DNA from: Helicobacter canis
Lineage (GTDB): Bacteria; Campylobacterota; Campylobacteria; Campylobacterales; Helicobacteraceae
Direction of reading: 5' to 3'
DNA: 64,000 nt
NCBI RefSeq assembly: GCF_900451095.1
Contig: NZ_UGHV01000001.1
Span: 434,001 to 498,000 of the forward strand
Shown: positions 27,633 to 37,530 of the stretch, piece by piece
Layout: each line of letters opens with the position of its first letter
How positions within the stretch are numbered: position 1 is the first letter of the stretch
Position numbers and translations under genes: made by a program
Notes under the pieces: generated by a model
What the model saw: the letters and a program-made list of their open reading frames with translations, nothing else
Database searches by the model: none
Told to the model about the DNA's origin: nothing

Positions 27633-29867
27633 ATGAAGCGATATTGTTTTTTGCTCCTATTGCCCCTGCTCTATACACTCACACTACACGCCGCCCTAGA
27701 ATCCACTTTAGCACAACAAGTGGATTCTAGGGAGAACGCCCCCACTCTGTCATTGCGAGGGAGCGAAGCGACCAAAGCAATCCACAAAGAATCCGCACAA
27801 GTGGATTCTAGCCACGCAACAACTCTAAGCAAGCCAGCAAAGGATTCTAGGATTTTGGAGCTAGAATCGGGGTTTTTCGAGCCGCGCAAGGATAATAAGA
27901 CTAGAGGTCTATTGACGCAGCGCGGCGATGAAATCCACGATTCTAGCCCAAAACCAGCGACAGCGGTGCAAGGCGGAGCCGCAGCAGGTTTCTTTAGAAA
28001 AGCCGAATCCACCAAACAAAAGCCAACGCCAGAGACAAAGAAAGCCCACGCCCCCAAAGACACCCCCATAAAGGTGCATACAAGTGTAGATACCTTCTGC
28101 TACACGCCCAAGCCCACTAGCAGCGGGATCTACTTGCAGCTAAACCTCTGTGGCAATGACGCCTCCCAAAAAGCACGCTATGATGTCTTCTCGCGCCTTG
28201 CGTATAAGCTTAATGGCAGCTGGTTTTGTATCACCGCGCCTGATTCTGTGAGCAAAGGCAGAGCGGCAAAAGACTATGCCCTGCTCACACCTTGTGCTAT
28301 CAATAGCCCCGAGCAGCAGTGGATACTCAAAGATATGCACTTTTACAACGCCAAGCAAACCTATATGCTAAAAGACGATGGCAGCTACATTTATGCTGCT
28401 AAATTACGCGATTCCTCACTGCCGCGCCACACACTTAGCAGCGATATGCAAAGCTGGATAGATACCATAGCCCAGCCGGGCAGCCTTAGTATAGAGACCT
28501 TTATCGCGTGGGATTTGCCCTCCAAATTTGGCAATGAACGCTACTTCCTAGCGGGCAATCACTCCAGCAAAAACACTACGCCCATTTACTACAATCTCCA
28601 AAATGGGCATATCGCTCTTTTTAATGCCCCAAATGCTAGGCTTGATTGCGCGTATGCTGATGATAATGGCGCGCAGTGGGAGTGGATATGGTGGGCAAAA
28701 TGCAGCGATGAGACTCCGCCTAAGCTCAATAAGGCGCATTGGAAGCTTATCCCCACCAAAGCAAATGAAGTAGCCTTGCTCAATTTTCAAAACAACCCCT
28801 TGCGCCTTACGCGCTATGGGGCTTCGTGGGGTGCACCTTATATCGTTACCCCAGAATATATGCAAAGTGATATAGGCAATTCTGCCATCTCTAGCTTTGC
28901 CCTAAGCAATGACGCGCTAGAGTGGCTGCGGTTTATCAACGCTAATGCCGGGGAAAATCTAAGCACCTGCCCCGCCCCAAGCTATGAGCCTAGCCCTGCT
29001 GCCGCTGCCAAAGTCCGCCACAAACGCTCTCCCAAGCCCACGCCCCTGCCCTCAAACTTCCGCTTTAGCAGTGAGTGGCGCGACCGCTTTTTAGCCATTA
29101 TTACTACAACTGATAGCTCGATGAGCGCGGCTGGGATTTGCGGGGTGTGTCTTTTGCAGTCTTTTCAAATTGTCGCAGAGATTTTAGAGAATCCTAGCAG
29201 CCCTAGGCGCAGTGGGGGCTACTTTTTTGACACACAATATGGGGCAAATCCTTTTGTCTCCTTTGGGCTTAGGCACTCGCTTTTGTATGAGAGCTTGCAC
29301 GATATTTTAGGGTGGTTTCGCCTGTATGTGCGGCGCGAGTTTGTTACCCCAGAGTTTATCTCCCTAAGTAGCAATAACACCGCCGTGGCAAGCGCGATTT
29401 CCCTGCTGCCCCAATATGATTGGAATATCCCAATCCTTGGGCTAAATCCCGCGCAAAACAACCGCGTAGCTGAGCATATCCTGCGCTCACCGGGCGGGAG
29501 CGTGTTTATCTTGCTAATGGATCTAATCACGCCAAGTGGCGATAGAGGCTCGCACGCTATGGTGGCGATCCGCACCAATGATGGCACGCGCATTATCCCC
29601 ACAAATATTTTGATGAGTCAAGAAGAGTTTGCCACTTACACGATCCCTGTTTATACAAGGCAGGATTTTTTGGCGCGTTTGGTTGAAGGGGGCTATACTT
29701 TAGAGCGGCTCGCTGCTCTGCAAGCAAGCGCGTATCACACACTGCCCTTTGCTAGCGTGGTGTCAGTGGGGGATTGCAGTGGCGATGGAGCAAATCGGCG
29801 CGGAAGTGGGGGTGCGTTTGGGGTGGAGGGGGTGAATCAGTGCGCAAGTGGGCGGTGCTTATGGTAA
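27633..29867 (+). CDS. Secreted toxin candidate, DUF1561-like (lectin-like N part, Cys/His C part)
   Basis: 744 residues. Signal peptide (CFLLLLPLLYTLTLHA) followed by about 110 residues of repeat modules (residues 23-130), then a region with ricin-lectin-like features: repeated aromatic QxW-type motifs (QQWILKD, AQWEWIWW), Cys pairs, and DGSYIYAAKL. The C-terminal third has GICGVCLLQSFQIVAEI (Cys503, Cys506), GGYFFDTQYGANPF and RGSHAMVAI (His641), a spacing that recalls papain-fold Cys-His enzymes. From memory of the family this resembles DUF1561 proteins, known from Bartonella, Helicobacter and the Leptospira virulence-modifying toxins. It is not phase-variable. Export and host-cell targeting are inference; the catalytic assignment is tentative. 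Confidence 0.55.
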   Translation: MKRYCFLLLLPLLYTLTLHAALESTLAQQVDSRENAPTLSLRGSEATKAIHKESAQVDSSHATTLSKPAKDSRILELESGFFEPRKDNKTRGLLTQRGDEIHDSSPKPATAVQGGAAAGFFRKAESTKQKPTPETKKAHAPKDTPIKVHTSVDTFCYTPKPTSSGIYLQLNLCGNDASQKARYDVFSRLAYKLNGSWFCITAPDSVSKGRAAKDYALLTPCAINSPEQQWILKDMHFYNAKQTYMLKDDGSYIYAAKLRDSSLPRHTLSSDMQSWIDTIAQPGSLSIETFIAWDLPSKFGNERYFLAGNHSSKNTTPIYYNLQNGHIALFNAPNARLDCAYADDNGAQWEWIWWAKCSDETPPKLNKAHWKLIPTKANEVALLNFQNNPLRLTRYGASWGAPYIVTPEYMQSDIGNSAISSFALSNDALEWLRFINANAGENLSTCPAPSYEPSPAAAAKVRHKRSPKPTPLPSNFRFSSEWRDRFLAIITTTDSSMSAAGICGVCLLQSFQIVAEILENPSSPRRSGGYFFDTQYGANPFVSFGLRHSLLYESLHDILGWFRLYVRREFVTPEFISLSSNNTAVASAISLLPQYDWNIPILGLNPAQNNRVAEHILRSPGGSVFILLMDLITPSGDRGSHAMVAIRTNDGTRIIPTNILMSQEEFATYTIPVYTRQDFLARLVEGGYTLERLAALQASAYHTLPFASVVSVGDCSGDGANRRGSGGAFGVEGVNQCASGRCLW
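27690..28025 (+). repeat. In-frame repeat mosaic after the toxin signal peptide
   Basis: TAGAATCC words, a CATTGCGAGGGAGCG module, and a structured element whose arms CTAGAATCG / CGATTCTAG and GCCGCGC / GCGCGGC pair, with apex AGACC-TCT-AGTCT (reverse strand, 27898-27910). No stop in the host frame. Confidence 0.8.
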
Positions 29868-30753
29868 CAATAAAGGATTCGGCTTTGCGCGATAAATTGG
29901 GGGTTTCATCGCCGCGCTGCGTCGATAGACCGCAAGTCTTATCTCCTTGCGCGGCTTGAAAAACCCCAATTTCTCATCGCAAATCCTAGAATCCAGCAGC
30001 GTGGCTTGGGAGTCCTTGTGGGTAAGCGAAACGATTGCGCTATTTTTCTAAAGAAACTGCGCTTCGCTTGTTTTAGGGGAGCCGCAGACCTCTAGTCTAG
30101 CTCTCCCCTAAAATCCTTAAAAAGCCCCACCAGCAATACCGCAATGCTTAGAATCGTGTCGGCGGTGGTTGCTACTTGGCTACAAAACACATTGTAAGCC
30201 TATCCCCAAAAATCGCGCGGAGTTGCTTAGACTTTGGGCGGTTTGAATGAAAATCCTAGAATCCACTTTTTACACCTTACGCCTATTTTCTATCGGTGCG
30301 AGCGGTGCTTGCACCGAGCGGCAAAGTGTGGCTTCTTTAGCAATCCATTTTCAAAAAGTGGATTCTAGTGGGAGAGTGGATCGCCACGCAATCGCTACCG
30401 CGCTTGCTCGCGATGATAGAAAGGCAGCGTAGCGCAAGGCTCGCGAGTGAAAGGAATGGGTTGTCATTGCGAGAAATCCGCAAGGATTTCGTGGCAATCC
30501 ATACAAAAATATATCAACCCCCTAGAATCCACTTTTTTAATTTTTCCCCTTACATTTTTAACATTTCTCTAGAATCCACTTTTGAAAAAGTGGATTCTAG
30601 GGACAACGCTCATTTTCTATCATTGCAAGCGGTGCTTGCGCCTCGAGCAAAGTGTGGCTTTTAGTATCCTTTGGCACTTTGACTACTGCTGCAAGCTCCC
30701 CACAAGCCCAAAAATGATAGAATCCACCTTACTCCTACACCACAAGGACTATA
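29868..30753. repeat. Long intergenic repeat field, no gene recognised
   Basis: Structured element at about 29876-29990 with nested arms (AAATTGGGG / CCCCAATTT, GCCGCGC / GCGCGGC) and apex AGACC-GCA-AGTCT at 29927-29939; palindromic module with AGACC-TCT-AGTCT at 30086-30098 bordered by a CTAAAGAAAC unit; then several CATTGCGAG-type modules and TAGAATCCACTTTT inverted pairs, including one near 30573-30600. Short open frames here are repeat sequence. Confidence 0.8.
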
Positions 30754-32703
30754 ATGAAGCTAGATTCTAGGATACAAATCGCCCTGATCACCTACTTTCT
30801 CTGTGTCGCACTCACGCTTTGCATATTTGGGGGCTTACGCCTTGCTAGCACAGATAAGCTACTACAAGCAGATATACGCATAATCAACACCCTAGATTCT
30901 AGCGATCAAGCCCACCACTACACCGCTAAGCTCATCTTCTCAAACCCCATCTTTCGCGCACATAAAGATGCCGTGGCAATCACTATCCACAGCATAGAAT
31001 GGGATCTAGCCAAAGCCCCTAGCTTCACACACCAAAGCCCAGATAGCAACCGCCTAGAGCTTATCTCACAATCCCCGCTAGAGCTTGGGAGCGACATTGG
31101 CATACTCACTTATAGCACTAAGATTCTAGCCACGCCCTTGCAAGCCGCACTGCAATGCCTTAGCTTCGCGCTTTTACTATGGCTTATGATTATTTTTATC
31201 CAAAGAGTAGCAAGCTTAAACGCCCTTTACCCAAAATCCACTTTTACTACTTCTAAATTCTCTTGGGGGGGGCATACAAGCCTAGCCCCACTTACTCGCA
31301 GAGACAAGGCGTTTTTGTGTGCTAGCTTTGGGCTTATTGTAGGGCTTTTTGTCTTTCAGTTGTGGCTAGGCTTCCCGGGCTTTCACATCATCGGCGATAC
31401 TTATGGCTCCATTGCTTTGATCAAAGATAATTGGCACCCTGTGTTTATCCCTTATGTGCTAGAGCTGCTTTATACGCTCTTTGGCAAGCATCTTTACTAT
31501 CTCTATCTATGGAATCTCGCGCCTTTTTATGTGGGGCTTTTGTTTTTGGTGTGGGGATTTTACCTGCGCTTTCGCTCACTCTGGGCTTTGGGGCTGCTTT
31601 TCCCTATATTTGTGGGCAATATCTATTTCCAAAATTTCGTGCAATACCACAGCTTCGCGCTGCCTATGCTGCTATTTTGCGCATATAGTATGGTGCTTTT
31701 CGCCCTGCTGGTGCCGGTGCGCTTCCCTAAGCTTTTGTGGGGGGCGATTTTTGTGGTGCTATTTTTCGCGCTGCTATGGCGGCATAATGCGATATTTAGC
31801 GTCTTTCCCATAAGCTTTGTGCTGGTGTATGTGTGGCTACAAGATAGGGGGCTAGATCCCAAGACCTTTGCACGCAGCTTTGGCAAGGGCATTGTCCTAG
31901 CGGCGATCATCTGCCTTAGTATCGCTACCATAGTCCCAAAGCTGCTTACAAAAGGTGTCGCCTACCCCACAAACGCCACATTGCTCCACCAAATCGCCGG
32001 CGCGTGCGTGCCAGCTGATGATGCTAGCTGCTTTAAGCAAGAATGGTATCTCCCCAATAAGGGCTGGGAAGATGTAAAAGCCCTTTACACAAGCAATTTG
32101 CTTTATGCTGATGTATTCAATGTCCCTTGGGCGCACGATGACCTACGCCCAATCCCACACGGCAAGATAGAGGGGCTAAAAAGGCAGTGGATTCTAGCCA
32201 TTGTAAAGCACCCCATAAACTTCCTAGCCCACGAAATGCGCTTTTTAAAGGCAATGTGGATACAAGCCCCGGGGTGGATCTTTGATAGCACAAAAATACA
32301 AGAGAAGCCCACGCACCCTTGGCATATTGAAGCGACCAAAGACTTCCCCAAAAATGAGCAAAGTATCACCCTAAGCCCCTTGCAAACTAAAATTTATGAC
32401 TTTTTATACACGCACAAGCTCACGCTTAATCACATTTATGGCGTGTTGCTAAGCCTTTTTGTCCTGCTTGCTTGCTTTGTGCTATGGATTTATACGCCAA
32501 AAATGCGTAGCCCTCTGCTACTCTTTAGCTTTAGTGCTGCTTTTGCTGGGTTTTTTAGCGCGCTTTTTATCGTGGCTTTTACCCCTGTAACAGAGACGCG
32601 CTATATGTCGCCTGTGCTGCCGCTTGGGATCATCGCTTGTATAGGGCTTGTGGCAGCCCTGCTTCATACCAAAAGTATTTATCAAGCCCTTAGCTCCAAG
32701 TAG
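30754..32703 (+). CDS. Phase-variable polytopic membrane protein, glycosyltransferase-like (ON as sequenced)
   Basis: 649 residues. Begins with one anchor helix (IALITYFLCVALTLCIFGGLRL), a periplasmic domain of about 100 residues, a second helix, then about ten more helices with the loop HIIGDTYGSIALIKDNWHPVF. A G8 tract in the linker before the main membrane block (TTSKFSWGGHTS) leaves the frame open, so the gene reads as ON; 7 or 9 G would truncate it at about residue 170. Family not recognised; the acidic outer loop and neighbourhood suggest a GT-C-type or polymer-handling enzyme. The ATG follows AAGGAC. Confidence 0.65.
   Translation: MKLDSRIQIALITYFLCVALTLCIFGGLRLASTDKLLQADIRIINTLDSSDQAHHYTAKLIFSNPIFRAHKDAVAITIHSIEWDLAKAPSFTHQSPDSNRLELISQSPLELGSDIGILTYSTKILATPLQAALQCLSFALLLWLMIIFIQRVASLNALYPKSTFTTSKFSWGGHTSLAPLTRRDKAFLCASFGLIVGLFVFQLWLGFPGFHIIGDTYGSIALIKDNWHPVFIPYVLELLYTLFGKHLYYLYLWNLAPFYVGLLFLVWGFYLRFRSLWALGLLFPIFVGNIYFQNFVQYHSFALPMLLFCAYSMVLFALLVPVRFPKLLWGAIFVVLFFALLWRHNAIFSVFPISFVLVYVWLQDRGLDPKTFARSFGKGIVLAAIICLSIATIVPKLLTKGVAYPTNATLLHQIAGACVPADDASCFKQEWYLPNKGWEDVKALYTSNLLYADVFNVPWAHDDLRPIPHGKIEGLKRQWILAIVKHPINFLAHEMRFLKAMWIQAPGWIFDSTKIQEKPTHPWHIEATKDFPKNEQSITLSPLQTKIYDFLYTHKLTLNHIYGVLLSLFVLLACFVLWIYTPKMRSPLLLFSFSAAFAGFFSALFIVAFTPVTETRYMSPVLPLGIIACIGLVAALLHTKSIYQALSSK
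31265..31272 (+). repeat. Poly-G (8) contingency tract
   Basis: G8 preceded by CTTCTAAATTCTCTT and followed by CATACAAG, flanks close to those in galE. Host frame intact. Confidence 0.85.
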
Positions 32704-32751
32704 GCACAATTTGCGCATTTGTATTCTAAAATCCACTTTCAAGGAGGCATA

Positions 32752-34436
32752 ATGTTGCAGCTACTTTTCCGCATTTTAGAGGGCAAGCGAGCAAGCTTTG
32801 AGCAGGCATTACATAATGGCGATTTAGCACGCGAGATCCCCATAGAGCCAGAGTCCAGCCTACTCATCTGTGGTAATGGCATTTTCCCCTACACTGATGA
32901 TGAGAGCTTGCAAGGGCTTATAAAATCGCAGTTAGGGGGGGATTAAATAGGGATTCAGCTTGCGGGCTAGAATCGTGGATTTCATCGCCGCACTTCGTCG
33001 ATAGACCACTAGTCTTATCTTCCTTGCGCAGCTTGAAAACAAGCGAAGCGGTGCAAGGCGAAGCCGAAGCAGGTTTCTTTAGTAAAAGCCACGATTCTAG
33101 CTCCACAATCTTAGAATCCAAAGCCCAAAGTGAAAAATCCCCAATAGTCAAAGCCACATTTTTAGCGCAAAAATCTTTCCGCGAGCAAGTTGCATTAAAA
33201 AGCACGCAAAGCAAGCCTTTCTCATCTACAATCCTAGAATCCAAAAGCAGTAATGAAAACCACAAACCCAACTGCGAGCAAATTTCCCTAGAATCCACTT
33301 TTTCACAAAGCCACGATTCTAGCTCCACAATCTTAGAATCCCAAACGCCCAAGCCTTACAGCAACTTCCATTTCCAAGATATTTTTGGCAATTTTCATCG
33401 CTTTTTCCGCCCTTATACCTACCGCTTCCGCGCACTTTTTGTGCGAGTCTATCCACAAGCCTACTGCTATAGCGATGATAGCGAGATAGTCATCACCAAA
33501 TCGCATAAAGCTATCATTTCACAAAGCTCCTACCCCACCCACGCTTTCGCCCTGCCTAAAGGCGCATCACTTGCTCGCAAGCTCCTAGAGTCCTTAAAGC
33601 AGTGCAAGCTATGGGCTAGATTCTACTACCAAAGGCTCTTTAAGCTCCATAGGGTCAATGGCTCTCTAGCCCTGCTCCACCAAGCCACCAACTACTACCA
33701 TTTCCTAAGCGAAAGCATAGCCGCCCTAGAGCAGATCCGCCGCAGTGGGCTAGAGCCAGACTACTACCTCCTAGCCAAAGATATGCCCTATCAAAGGCAG
33801 ATGTGGCAGATTCTCCAAATCCCAGAATCTAAAATCCTCCCCCTAAACCCACGCCGACTAATCCAAGCCCAACGCCTAATCGTCCCAACTTTTATAGCCA
33901 ACTTTGAGAGCGTGGAGTGGCGCAGTGGGATTACACATCATCGCACACTTGCGCTGCCACTACTCTTGCAGCAGTTTTATAGAGACTTTGCCAAGCTCTT
34001 ACCCCCACCCAAAGCCCCAACGCACAAAAAGCGCAAAATCTTCCTAACACGCCCAAGCGATTCCAACCGCCACCTAGAAAACGCCAAAGAAGTAGAATCC
34101 ACTTTTGCGCGCTTTGGCTATGAGATTATCCTGCCAGATAGCCTAAGCCTAGAGAGCCAAGCGTGTATGGCAAGGGAGAGTAGCATTCTGGCAAGCCTGC
34201 ACGGCGCAGGACTTAGCAATGCCTTTTTTATGCAAGAAGGCGCGATTGTGTTTGAAATCTTCCCGCAGTATTATCACTACTCTTGCCCGCAGTTTTGCGC
34301 ACTGCTTATGGGGTGCAGATACTTCTATATGGTAGCGCAAACCACAGATACCACCCCGCACCCCCAGCAAGAGAGCGCGTATGTCTGCCCTAAAGAGCTG
34401 CAAAAAGCGTTACAAAAGCCAGAATCCTATCTCTAA
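32752..34436 (+). CDS. Phase-variable family 61 glycosyltransferase with repeat-derived linker (OFF as sequenced)
   Basis: The ATG after AAGGAGG encodes about 60 residues up to a G7 tract; 8 G (or 5, 11) joins this to the downstream frame, giving about 561 residues. The last 330 residues are a GT61 (DUF563) domain: TNYYHFLSESIAALEQI, FLTRPSDSNRH and LHGAGLSNAFFMQEGAIVFE. Residues about 64-200 between tract and domain are repeat modules (KSHDSSSTILESK appears twice). The enzyme would add a sugar, often in O-antigen or capsule. As sequenced it ends QLGGD. Internal starts within the repeats have no good ribosome site. Confidence 0.8.
32935..32941 (+). repeat. Poly-G (7) contingency tract of GT61 gene
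   Basis: G7 preceded by AAAATCGCAGTTA, similar to AAATCGCGGTT before the tract at 38628. In frame at 8 G. Confidence 0.8.
32945..33350 (+). repeat. In-frame repeat mosaic in GT61 linker
   Basis: Structured element with arms CTAGAATCGTGG (from 32968) and CCACGATTCTAG (to about 33102), apex AGACC-ACT-AGTCT at 33003-33015, then four TAGAATCC words and a second CCACGATTCTAG copy. Confidence 0.8.
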
Positions 34437-34515
34437 GCCACACATAAAGCCTGCAAAACACCCAAATTTTGCGCTAGAATAAAGTGCTTTACTACTTACT
34501 ACAAAAGGAGTGCAG

Positions 34516-35556
34516 ATGAAAACAAGTTCAAAGCTCACAAATCTTATGAAATTATGCAGCGGCGCGGTTGTCGCAAGCGTGCTTAGTGTGGGGCTTCTAG
34601 GCTGTGGCGATACACCTAAAGAGCAAGAAGTCTATACGATCAAATTCTCCCATGTCGTTAGCTCTGGCACGCCTAAAGGCAAGGCGGCAGATCTCTTTGC
34701 CAAGCGTGTAGAAGAGCTAAGTAATGGCAAAATCAAGGTCGAAGTCTTCCCCTCTACGCAGCTTGTCGATGATGACAAAGTCTTCCAAGAGCTTAAGCGC
34801 AACAATGTCCAAATGGCAGCCCCAAGCTTCTCCAAATTCACGCCCATTGTCAAAGAGTTTAATCTCTGGGATGTGCCATTTATCTTCCGCGATAATGAGC
34901 ATTTGCATAAGGTGATGGACGGCGAAGTGGGCGATATTTTGAAAGAAAAAATCGCACAAAAAGGCTTTATCGCTCTAGATTATTGGGACGCTGGATTTAA
35001 GCACTTTAGCTCTAATAAAAAGCCCATTGTCCTACCAGAAGATGCTAAAGGACAGAAGCTTAGAATCCAAACTTCAAAAGTGCTAGAAGAGCAGATGAAA
35101 GCCATCGGCGCAAATCCGCAGGTCATAAACTTTGGTGAAGTGTATTCCGCGCTGCAAACAGGCGTAGTCGATGGGACAGAAAACCCACTCTCAAACTTCT
35201 ACAACTCCAAATTCTACGAAGTGCAAAAGTCTCTCACACTCTCTAGCCACGGCTATTTAGGCTATCTTGTCGTGATGAGCGAAAAGTTTTGGAACGAGCT
35301 GCCAAGCGATTTGCAAGATATAGTCAAGCAAGCGATCAAAGAAGCCACAGATTTTGAGCGAGAAGAGAGTGCCAAAGATGAAGCCCAGCTGCTAGCAAAC
35401 TTGAACAACTATGCCAAGCAAAGTGGCAAGCTTGAAATCTACACGCTTTCTAATGAGCAAAAAGCAAAGTGGGAGAGCGTGATGAAAGCTATTTATCCTA
35501 AGCTCTATGACATCGTGGGAGAAGAGCTAATCCAAAAAACCCTAGAGACAAACTAA
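34516..35556 (+). CDS. dctP: TRAP transporter solute-binding lipoprotein (DctP family)
   Basis: 346 residues from the ATG after AAAGGAG. Lipoprotein signal with lipobox LLGC; then the DctP fold: IKFSHVVSSGTPKGKAA, LRIQTSKVLEEQMKAIGA (with the conserved Arg that holds the ligand carboxylate) and EVYSALQTGVVDGTENP. It captures an organic acid in the periplasm for the membrane partners that follow. The substrate (C4-dicarboxylate, sialate or other) is not resolved. It heads a three-gene operon. Confidence 0.93.
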   Translation: MKTSSKLTNLMKLCSGAVVASVLSVGLLGCGDTPKEQEVYTIKFSHVVSSGTPKGKAADLFAKRVEELSNGKIKVEVFPSTQLVDDDKVFQELKRNNVQMAAPSFSKFTPIVKEFNLWDVPFIFRDNEHLHKVMDGEVGDILKEKIAQKGFIALDYWDAGFKHFSSNKKPIVLPEDAKGQKLRIQTSKVLEEQMKAIGANPQVINFGEVYSALQTGVVDGTENPLSNFYNSKFYEVQKSLTLSSHGYLGYLVVMSEKFWNELPSDLQDIVKQAIKEATDFEREESAKDEAQLLANLNNYAKQSGKLEIYTLSNEQKAKWESVMKAIYPKLYDIVGEELIQKTLETN

Positions 35557-35566
35557 AGAATCGCGC

Positions 35567-36187
35567 GTGAAAAGAGTGTTGCGATTTTTAGCTGCGCCTT
35601 TTATCTGGGCGCACCTAAACCCTAGCGTGCAAAAATTTTTCAAAGTCCTTGATACAATCATCGCACAAATCAACAAAAACATCGCCGTGCTTGGGCTTGT
35701 AGCTGGGGTGGTGATTGTAGCTATCAATGTCTGCTTGCGCTTTGTCTCAAGCTTTTATCCTAGTATCCATTCACTTCCTTGGGGTGAAGAAGTCTCAAGC
35801 TACTGCTTTATTTGGAGTGCGCTTTTTGGCTCGGCGTATGGCTTCCGCAAGGGCGTGCATATCTCTGTAATGGTGCTTGTAGAAAAATTCCCGCCACAAT
35901 GGGCAAAAGCTAGCATAATTTTCTCCCATATTCTTAGTGCGTTGTTTTTGGCGTTTATGGCGTGGGCAGGGATTGTAACTTGTGAGCTTTACTATGATCT
36001 TGGGCGATATTCTGAAGCCTTGCACGAAGTGCCTTTGTGGATATTCCTGCTCTGCTTGCCTTTGGCATTTATCGGGGCGACTTATCGCGTGTGTGAAAAG
36101 ATCTATGAAGTCTCTTTCACACCAGCAGAGCTTGTCGCCAAAAAAACGCAAGATGAAATTATCCACGATACAGCGATCAAAGAATAG
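35567..36187 (+). CDS. dctQ: TRAP transporter small permease (DctQ family)
   Basis: 206 residues with four predicted membrane helices, a GTG start, and the typical LPWGEEVSSYCFIWSALFGSAYGFRKG segment in which the helix-helix Glu and Arg are conserved. It bridges the binding protein and the large permease. It starts 10 nt after dctP and ends 30 nt before dctM, consistent with one transcript. Confidence 0.9.
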   Translation: MKRVLRFLAAPFIWAHLNPSVQKFFKVLDTIIAQINKNIAVLGLVAGVVIVAINVCLRFVSSFYPSIHSLPWGEEVSSYCFIWSALFGSAYGFRKGVHISVMVLVEKFPPQWAKASIIFSHILSALFLAFMAWAGIVTCELYYDLGRYSEALHEVPLWIFLLCLPLAFIGATYRVCEKIYEVSFTPAELVAKKTQDEIIHDTAIKE

Positions 36188-36217
36188 CTACTACAACTTT
36201 CTCAACTAGGAGTGATT

Positions 36218-37513
36218 ATGAGCCTTGCGGTGCTATTTATCCTACTTTTTGTGCTGCTGCTTTTGGGCGTGCCTGTGGCAATCGCGCTAGGCATTAGCTC
36301 TCTTATCTGCTTGCTGCTTTTCACAAGCCACAATATAGCCGGAATCCCAGATATATTTATCGCAGCATTTAAGCCCACACTTATGGCGATACCTATGTTT
36401 ATCCTAGCAGGCTCTTTGCTTAGTAAAGGCAGTGCGGCGGGGCGGATTGTGGATTTTGCCAAATCGCTTGTGGGGCATTTGCCCGGTGGGCTGCCTATGA
36501 GCGCGATTCTAGCGTGTATTATCTTTGCCGCAGTGAGTGGCAGCTCTCCTGCCACGGTTGTCGCCATAGGATCAGTGATGTTTGTCGCCCTCTCTCAAGC
36601 AGGCTATCCTAAATCCTACTCCGTGGGGGCGATCACTACTGCTGGGAGTCTTGGGATTTTGATCCCACCTTCTGTGGTGATGATCGTCTATGGGGTTACA
36701 GCAAGCGGGCTAAGCGATTTACACGGAAGAGAAATCGCTGTCTCTATCGAAGCTCTTTTCAAAGCTGGCGTGCTACCGGGGCTACTTGTAGGGGGACTTA
36801 TGATGCTCTATACATACTTTGGGGCGAAAAGGCTTGGCTTTAAGCGCGGTGAGAAAGAGAGCCTAAAAGCACGCTTAAGAGCCTTTGGGAGGGCATTTTG
36901 GGCGTTGCTTATCATCGCTGTGGTCATTGGCGGGATTTATGGCGGGATCTTTACCGCCACAGAAGCCGCTGGGATAGCAGTGGTCTATGCCTTTATCATC
37001 TCTGTATTTGTCTATAAAGATTTGCGGCTTAAAGATCTCTATGCGGTGTGCCTTGATGCTGCCATTACTACGGCGATGATTTTTCTTATCATCGGCTGTG
37101 CGGTGGTATTTGCGCATTTTCTCACAAGCGAGCGGATACCACACGCCATAGCGGCATTTCTCATCGAGCAGAATATGAGCTGGTGGGTGTTTTTGATCGT
37201 GGTAAATATCGTGCTTTTTGTGATGGGGCAGTTTATGGAGCCTAGCTCTGTGGTGATGATTATGACCCCGCTTTTGCTCCCCATAGCTGTCTCACTTGGG
37301 ATTGATCCTATACACTTTGGGATCATTATGGTGCTAAATATGGAGCTTGGTATGATCACCCCTCCTGTGGGGCTTAATCTCTTTGTCGCAAGCTCGCTCA
37401 CCGGACTTGGACTTAAAGATGTCGTGGTGTCTGTGCTGCCGTGGTTTGCTGTGATGCTTGTGGGGCTTTTGCTTGTTACTTATATCCCGCAAATCTCACT
37501 CGCGCTTGTGTGA
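36218..37513 (+). CDS. dctM: TRAP transporter large permease (DctM family)
   Basis: 431 residues from the ATG after TAGGAG. About twelve helices; typical motifs are PMFILAGSLLSKG, AAVSGSSPATVVAIGSV, GILIPPSVVMIVYGV and GMITPPVGLNLFVASSL. It carries out sodium-driven uptake with DctP and DctQ. A membrane glycosyltransferase gene starts 17 nt downstream, so read-through is possible. Confidence 0.93.
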   Translation: MSLAVLFILLFVLLLLGVPVAIALGISSLICLLLFTSHNIAGIPDIFIAAFKPTLMAIPMFILAGSLLSKGSAAGRIVDFAKSLVGHLPGGLPMSAILACIIFAAVSGSSPATVVAIGSVMFVALSQAGYPKSYSVGAITTAGSLGILIPPSVVMIVYGVTASGLSDLHGREIAVSIEALFKAGVLPGLLVGGLMMLYTYFGAKRLGFKRGEKESLKARLRAFGRAFWALLIIAVVIGGIYGGIFTATEAAGIAVVYAFIISVFVYKDLRLKDLYAVCLDAAITTAMIFLIIGCAVVFAHFLTSERIPHAIAAFLIEQNMSWWVFLIVVNIVLFVMGQFMEPSSVVMIMTPLLLPIAVSLGIDPIHFGIIMVLNMELGMITPPVGLNLFVASSLTGLGLKDVVVSVLPWFAVMLVGLLLVTYIPQISLALV

Positions 37514-37530
37514 GATATATAAGGAGATCT

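Noticed and set aside
29868-30753. CRISPR array
   Set aside because: Repeats are irregular in spacing and module order, have no uniform spacers, and no cas genes are present.
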